In this document: piece by piece, positions 16,426 to 24,685 of the stretch
Layout: every line of letters begins with the position of its first letter
Numbering within the stretch: the first letter of the stretch is position 1
Assembly (NCBI GenBank): GCA_021847575.1
Contig: JAJZQO010000015.1
Coordinates: 1-44,743, forward strand
Length of the DNA: 44,743 nt
From: Bacillota bacterium
GTDB lineage: Bacteria; Bacillota; Sulfobacillia; JAJZYS01; JAJYTV01
Direction of reading: 5' to 3'
Notes under the pieces: generated by a model
Told to the model about the DNA's origin: nothing
The model's input: the letters and a program-made list of their open reading frames with translations, nothing else
Databases searched by the model: none
Translations under genes and position numbers: made by a program

Positions 16426-16450
16426 CTATATAGACGCCCATCTACGTAGA
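16425..16450. repeat. Twin 10-bp perfect palindromes (candidate operator)
   Basis: TCTATATAGA (16425-16434) and TCTACGTAGA (16441-16450) are each perfect palindromes with the same arms (TCTA/TAGA), spaced 16 bp centre to centre. They cover the transcription start region and end just before the GGAG ribosome site of the ArsR-type gene. This is the geometry expected for autorepression by a dimeric winged-helix protein. Confidence 0.75.
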
Positions 16451-16462
16451 GGAGCGACAACC

Positions 16463-17029
16463 ATGGGCGAGGAAGAGTTGGCCGCTGCGCTGGCGTTCTT
16501 CAAGGCGCTGGCGGACAAAAGCCGCCTGCGCATCCTGGGCCTTCTGGCGGACCGGCCCTGCAGCGTCGAAGAGCTCGCCGCGAGCCTCGGCCTGCGCACC
16601 CCGACTGTCTCCCACCACCTGCAGACGCTGCGGCGCCTAGGTCTCGTCGGGATGCGTCCGGAGGGCACGACGCACCTCTATACCCTCGACCTGAGCCGTC
16701 TGCAGTCGCTGGGCCGGCAGCTCCTCGCACCGGAAAAGGTGGCGAGTCTCGCCGCGCAGGACGTCGAGGAGGCGTGGCAGCACAAGGTGCTGCGGGACTT
16801 CTTCTCGGGCGAGGAACTGAGGGAGATCCCCGCCTCGCGCAAGAAGCGCCTCGTTGTGCTGAGCTGGCTCGCGTCCCGCTTCGAGCAGGACCGCCGTTAT
16901 ACCGAGAGGGAAGTCAACGAGGTGCTGCGGCGCCATCACCCCGATGTCGCCACCCTGCGCCGCGAGTTCATCGCGACAGGGCTGATGCAGCGCCACGAAG
17001 GCGTCTACTGGCGTACCGGCGGGGCCTGA
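16463..17029 (+). CDS. ArsR-type HTH regulator with C-terminal DUF2087 domain
   Basis: A 188-residue protein. Residues 1-80 form an ArsR winged helix (FFKALADKSRLRILGLL, recognition helix LGLRTPTVSHHLQTLRRLGLV, wing GTTHLYTLD). Residues about 115-185 match DUF2087 (PASRKKRLVVLSWLASRFEQDRRYTEREVNEVLRRHHPDVATLRREFIATGLMQR in pieces), a small domain often attached to such regulators. No cysteine cluster for metal is seen, so it is unlikely to sense metal. The ATG at 16463 has GGAG eight bases upstream. The paired palindromes over its promoter suggest that it represses itself. Its ligand is unknown. Confidence 0.88.
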   Translation: MGEEELAAALAFFKALADKSRLRILGLLADRPCSVEELAASLGLRTPTVSHHLQTLRRLGLVGMRPEGTTHLYTLDLSRLQSLGRQLLAPEKVASLAAQDVEEAWQHKVLRDFFSGEELREIPASRKKRLVVLSWLASRFEQDRRYTEREVNEVLRRHHPDVATLRREFIATGLMQRHEGVYWRTGGA

Positions 17030-17114
17030 AGATCCTGCCGCGAGAGCGTCTCTCCGTCCCTGGCGAGAAGCTTGCCGCCGCCTGCGCACACTAGCGCAAG
17101 GCAGGTGGTGCCCC

Positions 17115-17630
17115 TTGGGGGAGATGTGGCAGCTCAAGGTCCCGATGCTGGAGCTGGTATTCCGCAGCATCCTGATCTACGTCGCGATCCTCATCGGCAT
17201 GCGGCTCTTCGGCAAGCGCGAGGTAGGGCAGTTCACGCTCTTCGACCTGGCGCTCGTCCTGCTTGTCGGCAACGCCGTGCAGCCAGCCATCACCGGGCCC
17301 GACACGTCGCTCACGGGCGGTATCGTCATCACCGTGACGCTCTTTTTGCTCAACCGCATCGTCAACTTTCTCACGGTTCGCAGCCGCGTGCTGCGCGACA
17401 TCATCGAGGGCCGCCCCACCGTCATTGCGCGGGGCGGCCACTGGCTGCGCCGGGCCCTCGCGCAGGAGGGCCTGACACCGGACGACTGCCTGCCGGCTTT
17501 GCGCGACCACGGCGTCGAGACGGTCGAGAGCGTGGATCTGGCCGTGCTCGAGGTGGACGGCACCCTGTCGGTGGTGCCGAAGGGTGCCGGACTGCGCCGC
17601 GGCAACCGCGTGCTGGGCGAACACGTCTAG
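17115..17630 (+). CDS. DUF421 (YetF-type) membrane protein
   Basis: A 171-residue protein with three N-terminal transmembrane segments (about 10-27, 37-55, 65-85) and a soluble C-terminal domain. IGMRLFGKREVGQFTLFDL and ALVLLVGNAVQ are the hallmark of DUF421. The GRPTVIARGGHWLRRALAQEGLT segment also fits. In spore formers some members are linked to spore or germination physiology, but the biochemical role is not known. The start is taken as TTG at 17115 with AGGTGG six bases upstream; ATG at 17124 is the alternative. It lies 85 bp after the ArsR-type gene and could be its co-transcribed target. Confidence 0.85.
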   Translation: MGEMWQLKVPMLELVFRSILIYVAILIGMRLFGKREVGQFTLFDLALVLLVGNAVQPAITGPDTSLTGGIVITVTLFLLNRIVNFLTVRSRVLRDIIEGRPTVIARGGHWLRRALAQEGLTPDDCLPALRDHGVETVESVDLAVLEVDGTLSVVPKGAGLRRGNRVLGEHV

Positions 17631-17643
17631 ACACCGTTACGCG

Positions 17644-17680
17644 CGGCGGGCCCCGAGGCGCCTGGCCTCGGGGCCCGCCG
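17644..17680. terminator. Strong hairpin between convergent genes
   Basis: A perfect 16-bp GC-rich stem (17644-17659 with 17665-17680, 5-base loop) lies between the DUF421 stop and the phoU stop. No clear T-run follows on either strand. It is well placed to end transcription from both sides. Confidence 0.7.
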
Positions 17681-17691
17681 GCCGTTCCGCT

Positions 17692-18345
17692 TCAGCGATT
17701 CAGGTCCTGACGCTCGCCGGAAACCATGTAGATGACCGCCTCACCCAGGTTCGTGGCGTGGTCGGCCACCCGCTCGAGGTGCTGCGCGACGAACAGGAGA
17801 TGCGTGCCCTGATGGATGGTGCGCGGATCCTCCATCATGTAGACGAGCAGTTCGCGCATGACCTGGCTGTAGAGGTGGTCCACCTCGTCGTCCGTCTTGA
17901 GCAGTTCCTCGGCTGCCAGGGGGTCGCGGCGGACGTAGGCGCGCAGGGCGTCGCGCGTCATGCGCAGAGCCAGCTCCGCCATGCGCGGAATGTCGATGAG
18001 CGGCTTCATCAGAGGCTCGTCGCCGATGCGATCGGTGACGCGCGCGATGTCCACCGCATGGTCGGCCATACGCTCCAGGTCGCCCACGATCTTGATCGCC
18101 GTGCCGACGATCCTCAGGTCGGTCGCGATCGGCTGCTGCAGGGCGATGATCTCGAGGCAGCGCGTTTCGATGTCGAGCTGCATCCTGTCGATGTCGTCAT
18201 CGCCTTCGATGATCTGGCGGGCCAGCTCGCGGTCTCCTTCCGCGAGAGAGCGCACCGACTGCGCGATCCGCTCCTCGACGAGCGTCCCCATGCGCAGGAT
18301 GTCCTGCTGCAACTCCTCGAGTTCCTGAAGAAACGTGCTGCGCAT
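17692..18345 (-). CDS. phoU: Phosphate signalling protein PhoU
   Basis: A 217-residue all-helical protein made of two PhoU repeats. Each repeat carries the metal-binding helix pair (IVGDLERMADHAVDIAR near 85-101 and FVAQHLERVADHATNLGEAV near 185-204). PhoU links the Pst transporter to the PhoR kinase and limits phosphate uptake. It is the last gene of the phoB-phoR-pst-phoU operon, 15 bp after pstB, and is followed by a strong hairpin. Length is close to the family norm. Confidence 0.96.
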   Translation of the reverse strand: MRSTFLQELEELQQDILRMGTLVEERIAQSVRSLAEGDRELARQIIEGDDDIDRMQLDIETRCLEIIALQQPIATDLRIVGTAIKIVGDLERMADHAVDIARVTDRIGDEPLMKPLIDIPRMAELALRMTRDALRAYVRRDPLAAEELLKTDDEVDHLYSQVMRELLVYMMEDPRTIHQGTHLLFVAQHLERVADHATNLGEAVIYMVSGERQDLNR

Positions 18346-18360
18346 CGCAAGTCCCCCTTT

Positions 18361-19119
18361 CTAGCCGAAGCGTCCGGTGACGTAGTCCTCGGTCCGCCGG
18401 TCCCGCGGTCTTGTGAAAATGTCGCGCGTCGGGCCGAACTCGATCAGTTCGCCACTGAGGAAGAACGCCGTACGGTCCGAGATGCGCCCTGCCTGCTGCA
18501 TATTGTGCGTAACTACGATCAGTGTGTAGCTTTCTTTGAGATTGACGATCAGTTCCTCGATCTTCGACGTGGCGACGGGATCGAGCGCCGAGGCAGGCTC
18601 GTCCATCAGCAGGACCTCAGGCTCCACCGCGAGAGCGCGGGCGATGCACAGGCGCTGCTGCTGTCCGCCCGAGAGCTCGAACGCGCTCTTCTGCAGCTTG
18701 TCGCGAACCTCGTCCCAAAGCGCCGCGCGCCTCAGGCTCTGCTCGACGATCTCGCGCAGGCGCGCCTCGCCGCGCTGGCCGTGGACGCGGGGTCCGTAGG
18801 CGATGTTCTGGTAGATGGTCATCGGGAACGGGTTCGGCCGCTGGAACACCATGCCCACCCGCTTGCGCAGGCGTGCCGGGTCCTGCCCCCGCGCATAGAT
18901 GTCCTCCCCGTCCAGGAGCACCCTGCCGGTCAGGCGAGTTCCCGGCACATGGTCGTTCATGCGGTTCAGTGTGCGCAGGAACGAAGACTTGCCGCAGCCG
19001 CTCGGTCCGATGATGGCCGTCACCGCGTGTTCGCCGATCTCGACACTGACATCCTTCAGCCCCTGTGCCGCCCCGTACCACAGGCTGAGGTTCTCGACCT
19101 TGATCTTCGCCTGACTCAA
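18361..19119 (-). CDS. pstB: Phosphate ABC transporter ATP-binding protein PstB
   Basis: A 252-residue ABC ATPase that powers phosphate import. Walker A is GPSGCGKS (38-45), the PstB-specific LRTLNRMND follows, [13 protein letters not shown] is the Q-loop region, LSGGQQQR (149-156) the signature and [11 protein letters not shown] the Walker B. The start is TTG at 19119, overlapping the pstA stop as TTGA, with GGGAGGG about ten bases upstream. Unlike the two permease genes, this subunit is normal in length and sequence. Confidence 0.97.
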   Translation of the reverse strand: MSQAKIKVENLSLWYGAAQGLKDVSVEIGEHAVTAIIGPSGCGKSSFLRTLNRMNDHVPGTRLTGRVLLDGEDIYARGQDPARLRKRVGMVFQRPNPFPMTIYQNIAYGPRVHGQRGEARLREIVEQSLRRAALWDEVRDKLQKSAFELSGGQQQRLCIARALAVEPEVLLMDEPASALDPVATSKIEELIVNLKESYTLIVVTHNMQQAGRISDRTAFFLSGELIEFGPTRDIFTRPRDRRTEDYVTGRFG

Positions 19120-19868
19120 AGGGGCCGACCCTCCCGTCGCTCTGCCGCCAGAACCGCCGCCGTCCCCGCCGCCAACACGGACAGGATGAGGAGCAGCACG
19201 GCTGGCCAGAAGGTCCGCCCGTCGCGGACCCTGCCCGTTATCTCAAGATACCATAGCGCCGACGCGAGTGTTGCGCCCGCCCGCAGCGCCAGCCGCCCGC
19301 GGTCAAGCAAACCCTGCGCCAGCAGGGCGACGAGCGCCGCCTCGCCGAGCGCCCGACCGGCCACACCGAGCAGGATGCCGGCGATCTCCCGCCGCACGAA
19401 GCCGTAGACCGCCGCGGCGGCCTGCGCCGGCTGGGCCCCCAAGGCCTGGGCGGCTTCGCCCGTCGCGCTGCAGCGGGCGAAGCTGTCCTGCGCGAGCAGT
19501 ACGGCCTGTGGCAAGCAGAGCAGGGCCAGTCCGAGCGCAACCAGCGCAATGCCGGGGGCGAAGCCGAGGGCGTCGCCGAGCCAGCGCAGAAGCACCGCGC
19601 CCACGACGACGCTCGGCAGGGCCGCCGACATGCTGAGCGGCATGCGCCAGCGCCAGCCCTGCGGCGCGAAGGCGAGCGCGCCGCCCGCCGCGACACCCAG
19701 GGCAGCGCTGAGGGCAACGGCCCCGACCGCCCCGACGACGCTCGCCGCGAGCGCCCCGAAATCGGGCGGGCCCGTCGGCGCTGCCACGCCGCGCAGCACC
19801 CCCAGCCAGACCCCCAGCACAATGATCTGCGCCAGGCGATAGCGTCGCATGCCTTGCCTATAGGCCAT
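19116..19868 (-). CDS. pstA: Phosphate ABC transporter permease PstA (short form)
   Basis: A 250-residue inner-membrane protein with about six hydrophobic segments, rich in Ala, Gly and Leu. The cytoplasmic EAA-type loop is visible ([32 protein letters not shown], then [10 protein letters not shown], in pieces), matching the RAIGET block of phosphate permeases. It is shorter than the usual 280-300 residues and poorly conserved outside this loop. Identity as PstA rests partly on gene order. The ATG at 19868 has GGGAGGGG eight bases upstream and overlaps pstC by 11 bp; the ATG at 19850 is a second choice. Confidence 0.82.
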   Translation of the reverse strand: MAYRQGMRRYRLAQIIVLGVWLGVLRGVAAPTGPPDFGALAASVVGAVGAVALSAALGVAAGGALAFAPQGWRWRMPLSMSAALPSVVVGAVLLRWLGDALGFAPGIALVALGLALLCLPQAVLLAQDSFARCSATGEAAQALGAQPAQAAAAVYGFVRREIAGILLGVAGRALGEAALVALLAQGLLDRGRLALRAGATLASALWYLEITGRVRDGRTFWPAVLLLILSVLAAGTAAVLAAERREGRPL

Positions 19869-20622
19869 GCGCCGTGCCCCTCCCGAGCCAGCCTGTGACA
19901 CCGCCGACCAAGCCGAGCAGGAGCGCCACGCCGCCGAGCGCGGCGACCCACGTGCCGTCGGGCGGCGCCTGCGGCAGTTCGCCGAGCAGCGTGCCGGCAA
20001 GCGTGCCGGATGGCCGCAGAAGGTGCGGCCAGGCATTGGCGCCGCCAACCAGGACGGAGACGAGCGCCGCCTCCCCGGCGATGCGGGCCGCGGCCACCAG
20101 CGAGAGGCGGACGGTGGCCCGCCGCACGGCCCCGCCGACCGCCCGGGCGGCCGGATCGGGCGGCAGGCCGAGCGCCAGGGCCGCGCGGTAGGTCGCCTGC
20201 CAGGAGCGCGCCTCCGCGGCCACGCCTTCTGCCACCAGGGGCATCGTCGCGACGCCCAGGCCGAGCCCCGCCAGCAGGCCGCCCGGACCGAGGCCGACCG
20301 TGCGCAGGAGGCCGAGACCGCCCGCGAGGAGCGCGAACGCGATCAGCACGCCGGGCGTGCCAGCCAGCAGAGAGACGGCGAACGCGCTGCGGCCACCGAG
20401 CCCGATCTGCAGCCCGATCCCCTCGCCGAGGGCCCCTGCGGTGAGGCCGCCGATGCCCGCGACAAGAGCGCTGCCCGCCGCGATGCCGAGCGGGCCGAAC
20501 CCGCCGGGCGGTCGCCACAGGCCCGACGCGAAATCCAGGCGAGGCAGGCCGGAGAGGCCCCAGATGACAACCAGCAGCAGTGGCAAGAGCGCGAGCAGCA
20601 GGACAAAGCGCGCGATCCTCAT
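19858..20622 (-). CDS. pstC: Phosphate ABC transporter permease PstC (short form)
   Basis: A 254-residue membrane protein with about six hydrophobic segments. The first follows directly after MRIARF. The EAA loop region (ALALGLPPDPAARAVGG and ARIAGEAALVSVLVGG) is recognisable. Typical PstC proteins have about 300 residues with a longer N-terminal part, which is missing here. The ATG at 20622 overlaps the pstS stop as ATGA. It should pair with PstA to form the membrane pore. The call depends on context plus this loop. Confidence 0.8.
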   Translation of the reverse strand: MRIARFVLLLALLPLLLVVIWGLSGLPRLDFASGLWRPPGGFGPLGIAAGSALVAGIGGLTAGALGEGIGLQIGLGGRSAFAVSLLAGTPGVLIAFALLAGGLGLLRTVGLGPGGLLAGLGLGVATMPLVAEGVAAEARSWQATYRAALALGLPPDPAARAVGGAVRRATVRLSLVAAARIAGEAALVSVLVGGANAWPHLLRPSGTLAGTLLGELPQAPPDGTWVAALGGVALLLGLVGGVTGWLGRGTAHGL

Positions 20623-21359
20623 CGTCCTTCGCCTCTCTTTGCCGCCACGGCAGCCACGAGATCCGCCGCGAGCTGCGCCTTCACGTCGCCCTGCCGCCAC
20701 AGCGCGTACGCGGGATAGCGCAGGCCGTAGTCCGGCTGCCAAGGCAGGCGGCCATCCACGGCGACCACCAGCTGCCGCGGCGCGAACGCGACTTCCACGA
20801 CGCCGACGCCGCCAGGCAGGGCCCGCACGAAATCGGCGACCTGTCCGCTGGCGAGGGCCGTCAGCGCACCCGTCCGCAGCGGTCCGCCGGCCAGGCGTGC
20901 AAGCCTCTGGCGCAGGCCGGAGCCGTGGGCGCGCAGCACCAGCTCGACAGGTCGCGCAGGCCCGCCGAGCGACCGCCAGTTGCGCACGCGCCCGCGCAGG
21001 ATGTCCCTGAGCTCTGCAAGCGTCAGGCGGCGCGGCAGACCGGGCGCGGCGATCACCGCAAGCGTCGCCTGCGCGACTGTGCGCATGGCGATGCCTGGAC
21101 GGCCGTAGGGCACGTCGACGAGCGCGAGGTCCGCGCTGTGCCGCATGAGTGCCGCAAGGCCGTAGGCGGAGCCCAGAGCGGAAATGGCGACTTGGCCTCC
21201 CGCCAGGACCGCGAGCCCTGGCCGCGCCGCTTCCGCCAGAGGCAGCAGGGACGTGGCGCCCGCGACGCGCAGGGCCGGGCCCGGCAGGCCGGCCGCGCCC
21301 GCCACCAAGAGGGCCGAGAGGGCCAGCACGATCCGCCAGCGGCCGAGAAAGCGCTCCAC
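20619..21359 (-). CDS. pstS: PstS-like phosphate-binding protein without lipobox
   Basis: A 246-residue secreted binding protein. A basic start (VERFLGRWR) and a hydrophobic stretch form the signal peptide, followed by VAGATSLLPLAEA, the PstS opening motif. LTLAELRDILRGRVRNWRSLGG is the conserved hinge block, and HGSGLRQRL stands where GSGTR normally binds phosphate. There is no cysteine lipobox, unexpected for a monoderm, and the binding threonine is replaced by leucine. The start is GTG at 21359 with GGGGGG six bases upstream; the ATG at 21389 lacks a ribosome site and touches phoR. It is shorter than usual PstS. Confidence 0.82.
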   Translation of the reverse strand: MERFLGRWRIVLALSALLVAGAAGLPGPALRVAGATSLLPLAEAARPGLAVLAGGQVAISALGSAYGLAALMRHSADLALVDVPYGRPGIAMRTVAQATLAVIAAPGLPRRLTLAELRDILRGRVRNWRSLGGPARPVELVLRAHGSGLRQRLARLAGGPLRTGALTALASGQVADFVRALPGGVGVVEVAFAPRQLVVAVDGRLPWQPDYGLRYPAYALWRQGDVKAQLAADLVAAVAAKRGEGR

Positions 21360-21381
21360 GCCGAGCCCCCCGTAGTCGGGC

Positions 21382-22638
21382 CTATGCATCGGCGGATGCG
21401 TCCATGCCCGGCAAGCGGAGGCGGAACCGGCTGCCCTGCCCCACCTCGCTTTCGACGTGGAGCTCCGCACCGATCGACAGGGCGAGGTGCCGGGCGATGG
21501 CGAGGCCGAGGCCCGAGCCGCCGGTGGCGCGCTGGCGCGAGCGGTCGACCCTGTAGAAGCGCTCGAAGATGTGCGGCAGGTCGGCGGCGGGTATGCCCGG
21601 CCCGTCGTCCTGCACCGTGAGCTCCGCGGCGGGGCCCGACCTCCCCACCAGGACGGTCACGTGGCCTCCCACCTGCGTGTACTTGACGGCGTTGTCGATC
21701 AGCGAGATAAGGATGGCCTCGATACGGTCGCGGTCCGAGACGGTTCGCGCCGCCCCGCCCTCGACGCCGAGGGCGACCCCGCGCGACGCGGCCTCGGCTC
21801 CGTAGCGCTCCGCGACGGCCCGCGCGATCTCGAGCAGGTCGAGTTCCTGGCGCTCGGGCCTCTCCCTCCCGCTCTCGATCGCCGCAAGGCGCAGCAGATC
21901 GTCCACAAGCAGCGAGAGGCGCCTGGTCTCCTCGGCAATGTGCCGCAAAAAGCGCCTGCGGTGCCCCTCGTCGACGTCCTCCTCGAGCAGCGTCTCCGCG
22001 AAGCCGCCCAGCACCGTGAGGGGGGTCCTGAGTTCGTGCGACACATTGGCCACGAACTGGCTGCGCACCTCGAGCAGCCGACGCTCCTCGCTCACGTCGT
22101 GCACGACGAGCAGGGTGCCGCCGGTGCCGGGCACCGGCGCCAGGTCGATCTGCAGCACGCGGCCACCTTCGCGCCGTTCGGCCTGCACGACCTCTCCGCG
22201 CTCCACCCGGTCTAGCGCCGATTCGAGCGCGTACGTGTGCGTCATGGCCAGGTGGTAGGTCTGCTCCACCTCGGGCGCCCAGACCCCGAAGATCCGTTCG
22301 GCGGCCGGATTGATCACCTGGACCCGGCGGCGGCTGTCGAGCAGCACGACGCCCGAGCGCAGATTGCCGACGATCGCGAGGAACCGCACACGGTCCAGTT
22401 CGAGTGCCGCCAGACGGTCCGCGATCTCCTGCAGGGCCTGGTTGAACGCCTGCTCGCGTTCGGCGAGGCCGCCGTACGGCGCGTAGAAGCGCTCCGGCGT
22501 CCGACCCGCGGCGAGCGCGGCGAGCGCTTCGAGGGCATGGTCGAAGTCCCGCAGGGCGCGGCGGCGAAAGACCGCCGCGATGCCCAGCCCCGCCAAGACG
22601 CCCACGGCCGCTCCGATCAGCCAGGCGATGGCCGTCAC
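21382..22638 (-). CDS. phoR: PhoR-type sensor histidine kinase
   Basis: A 418-residue kinase. One transmembrane helix (3-23) is followed by a linker, a PAS domain (about 85-185, GVVLLDSRRRVQVINPAAERIFG), the dimerisation helix with His201 (NVSHELRTPLTVLGGFAETLLE), and the ATPase domain with the N-box LIDNAVKYT and G-boxes DDGPGIP and GSGLGLAIARH. It lacks a large extracellular sensor, as in PhoR types that sense phosphate through Pst-PhoU. The GTG at 22638 overlaps the phoB stop as GTGA. Gene order phoB-phoR-pstSCAB-phoU supports phosphate control. Confidence 0.92.
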   Translation of the reverse strand: MTAIAWLIGAAVGVLAGLGIAAVFRRRALRDFDHALEALAALAAGRTPERFYAPYGGLAEREQAFNQALQEIADRLAALELDRVRFLAIVGNLRSGVVLLDSRRRVQVINPAAERIFGVWAPEVEQTYHLAMTHTYALESALDRVERGEVVQAERREGGRVLQIDLAPVPGTGGTLLVVHDVSEERRLLEVRSQFVANVSHELRTPLTVLGGFAETLLEEDVDEGHRRRFLRHIAEETRRLSLLVDDLLRLAAIESGRERPERQELDLLEIARAVAERYGAEAASRGVALGVEGGAARTVSDRDRIEAILISLIDNAVKYTQVGGHVTVLVGRSGPAAELTVQDDGPGIPAADLPHIFERFYRVDRSRQRATGGSGLGLAIARHLALSIGAELHVESEVGQGSRFRLRLPGMDASADA

Positions 22639-23312
22639 GTGCGGAAGCGGTAGCCGACGCCGCGCACCGTCTCGATCAGGCGCGGCCGCGACGGCTCCGC
22701 CTCCACCTTCTCGCGCAGGTGACGCATGTGCACATCCACGGTGCGGGCGTCACCGTAATAGTCGAAGCCCCAGACCTTCTCGAGCAGCAACTCGCGCGTC
22801 AGCACCTGGCCAGGACGCTCCATCAGCGTCCTGAGGATGCCGAACTCGGTCAGGGTCAGTTCGCGTTCGACGCCGTCGACGAAGCAGCGGTGGGCGCTCA
22901 GGTCGATCTCGACGCCGCCAGCCGCGAGCCGCTCGCCCGGCGGGTCGGTCCGGCGCAGCACCGCCTTGACGCGCGCCACGAGCTCCCGCGGTGAGAAGGG
23001 CTTGCCGACGTAGTCGTCGGCGCCCAGCTCGAGTCCGCGCACGCGGTCGGCCTCCTCGGTACGCGCCGTCAGCATGATGACGGGCACACGGCTCTCGCGG
23101 CGCAAGGCGCGCAGGAGGGCGACACCGTCCAGGCCGGGCAGCATCAGATCGAGCAGCAAAAGGTCAGGCGGCTCCTCGAGCGCCAGGCGCAGTCCATCGA
23201 CGCCGTCCGACGCCTGACGCACCTGGAAGCCTGCCGCCTCCAAATGGAAGGCCACGAGATCGCGGATCGCTTCCTCGTCCTCGACGATCAGCACGCTGCC
23301 CTGCCGGGCCAC
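22635..23312 (-). CDS. phoB: PhoB/PhoP-type response regulator
   Basis: A 225-residue OmpR-family regulator. The receiver domain has Glu11/Asp12 (VEDEE), phospho-acceptor Asp55 (LLLLDLMLPG), Thr in MLTART and Lys in GKPFSPREL. The winged-helix domain (about 130-225) carries LTLTEFGILRTLMERPGQVLTRELLLEKVWG and RTVDVHMRHLREKVE. It should activate the pst genes behind it under phosphate limitation. The GTG at 23312 has GGGGAGGG six bases upstream. I see no clear repeated Pho box in the 50 bp before it. Confidence 0.93.
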   Translation of the reverse strand: MARQGSVLIVEDEEAIRDLVAFHLEAAGFQVRQASDGVDGLRLALEEPPDLLLLDLMLPGLDGVALLRALRRESRVPVIMLTARTEEADRVRGLELGADDYVGKPFSPRELVARVKAVLRRTDPPGERLAAGGVEIDLSAHRCFVDGVERELTLTEFGILRTLMERPGQVLTRELLLEKVWGFDYYGDARTVDVHMRHLREKVEAEPSRPRLIETVRGVGYRFRT

Positions 23313-23331
23313 CCTGGTCCCTCCCCGCCAA

Positions 23332-23347
23332 CCCGCTCTCGAGCGGG
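23332..23347. repeat. Inverted repeat in the phoB leader
   Basis: CCCGCTC (23332-23338) and GAGCGGG (23341-23347) form a 7-bp inverted repeat, 20 bp before the phoB start and 18 bp beyond the stop of the Asp23-fusion gene. It may be a weak stem between the two transcription units or an operator. There is no T-run. Confidence 0.5.
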
Positions 23348-23364
23348 ATCATGGCAGACACAGG

Positions 23365-24294
23365 TTAAGTTCTCGTTGCGCTCTCGGCGCCGGGATGCGC
23401 CTCTTCCTCCTGCGGCATCTCGACGCGCCGGGCCGTGATGTTCGCGCTCAGGACGTTCTGCGCCGTCATCTGCTCGACCATCGTGCGCACACGGTCGCGT
23501 GCCAGGCTGAGGGCTGTCGGCAGGTGGTGCCCGAACACCACGGTGACGTCGAGATGCAGCACGAGGCCCTCCGCCCAGGTTTCCATCGTGACGCGGCGCA
23601 CCTTCGCGATGCCCTCCACCTCTTCGGCGGCATGGGCTGCGATGGCGGAGACCGCCATGTCGTCGATCGTGAAACGCCCGAGATAGCTCCAGGTGGGACG
23701 CACCACGGACTTCTCGATGACCATGGCTCGGCGCGCGCCACCGCTGCCGCGCAGGATGAAGCGCAAAGGGTCCACGAGGTAGCCGGAGAAGGTGCGTTTG
23801 ACCTCGACGATCGGCGCCGGGATGACGTGCTTGCCCTGCTCGCGCCGGATCTGCTGCGCATGCAGGATCTCCTCCGGGCTCGCGATGTCCTCGATGTGCA
23901 CGACTTCCGCGGGCTGCGGCAGGCCGAGCACCTGGCAGATCCGCCGCACCATGCCGAGCGAGGTGCCGAGCACCAGCACGCGGTGCGGAGCGAGTTCACC
24001 CAGGCTCCGCCGCATGGCCTGGGCGTCGTCGGGATCGGCGAAGATCGCTCGCCGCACGGCTGCCAGCTTCGACGGGGCGCGCTTGGCGGACAGGCCCGCG
24101 AGGATCTTGCCCTCCCGGACGAGCAGCCCGTCGTCTATGATGGCCTCCGCGCCGCGCTGGATGGCGACGAGCGAGGCCCGATGGCTCTTGCCGGTGCCGC
24201 TCGGTCCTACGAGAGCCACGACCTGCAACGATCTTCCCGTCCCTCTCCTGGTCGCGGAAGGGCCGGCATGTTCGCCTCCGCTCCCTGCTCGCAT
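23365..24294 (-). CDS. P-loop ATPase fused to Asp23/Gls24 domain
   Basis: A 309-residue two-domain protein. The N-terminal part has a Walker A loop (VALVGPSGTGKS, 26-37) followed by AEAIIDDGLLVREGKILAG, a pattern similar to HPr-kinase-like and other small-molecule P-loop proteins. Residues 200-292 form an Asp23/Gls24 domain (FTIDDMAVSAIAAHAAEEVEGIAKVR, then LVLHLDVTVVFGHHLPTAL), which in staphylococci is a membrane-anchored cell-envelope stress protein. No membrane segment is seen here. The ATG at 24294 lacks a ribosome site, so the true start may be TTG or GTG near the P-loop. It follows aroH by 25 bp. Function unknown. Confidence 0.85.
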   Translation of the reverse strand: MRAGSGGEHAGPSATRRGTGRSLQVVALVGPSGTGKSHRASLVAIQRGAEAIIDDGLLVREGKILAGLSAKRAPSKLAAVRRAIFADPDDAQAMRRSLGELAPHRVLVLGTSLGMVRRICQVLGLPQPAEVVHIEDIASPEEILHAQQIRREQGKHVIPAPIVEVKRTFSGYLVDPLRFILRGSGGARRAMVIEKSVVRPTWSYLGRFTIDDMAVSAIAAHAAEEVEGIAKVRRVTMETWAEGLVLHLDVTVVFGHHLPTALSLARDRVRTMVEQMTAQNVLSANITARRVEMPQEEEAHPGAESATRT

Positions 24295-24319
24295 GATAGC
24301 AGATGGCGGTGAGAGGGAT

Positions 24320-24685
24320 TCAGCGCTCCGTCGCGAGGTCCGGCCTGAGGGAGATCGTGCCGTGCAGGTAAACGGGCGTGAGCCGCTGGCGCTCGGGCCG
24401 CTCCACCTCGACGAGGACGCGGATCATGCGCTCTGGCATGCCCGGCACAGGCGTCTCGGCAGCGCCGAGCAGCGGAACCTCGTTCCAGCCGAGCCTGCGC
24501 GCAGCGTAGGCCGGGAAGGCCGCGTCGAGGTCCGGCGTCATGGTGAAGAACGCCGCGACCACTTCGTCCACCACGATCGCGTTGCGCTCGACGAGCGCCT
24601 GTACCAGTTCCGCCGTCGCGTCCCAGATCGCCTCGGGGCTGTTCTCCCGCGCCACCGTGGCGCCGCGCACCGCACTAACCGCCAT
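24320..24685 (-). CDS. aroH: Chorismate mutase, AroH type
   Basis: A 121-residue trimeric chorismate mutase that makes prephenate for Phe and Tyr. AVRGATVARENS gives the active-site arginine near residue 7. ERMIRVLVEVERP contains the second active-site arginine, and VYLHGTISLRPDL closes the active site. Size and order match Bacillus AroH. It overlaps tyrA by 11 bp, so product and next enzyme are made together. Confidence 0.96.
   Translation of the reverse strand: MAVSAVRGATVARENSPEAIWDATAELVQALVERNAIVVDEVVAAFFTMTPDLDAAFPAYAARRLGWNEVPLLGAAETPVPGMPERMIRVLVEVERPERQRLTPVYLHGTISLRPDLATER

Noticed and set aside
23313-23364. Pho box upstream of phoB.
   Set aside because: Only one TTAACC-like half-site (near 23365) is present, without the repeated spacing, so I could not support it.
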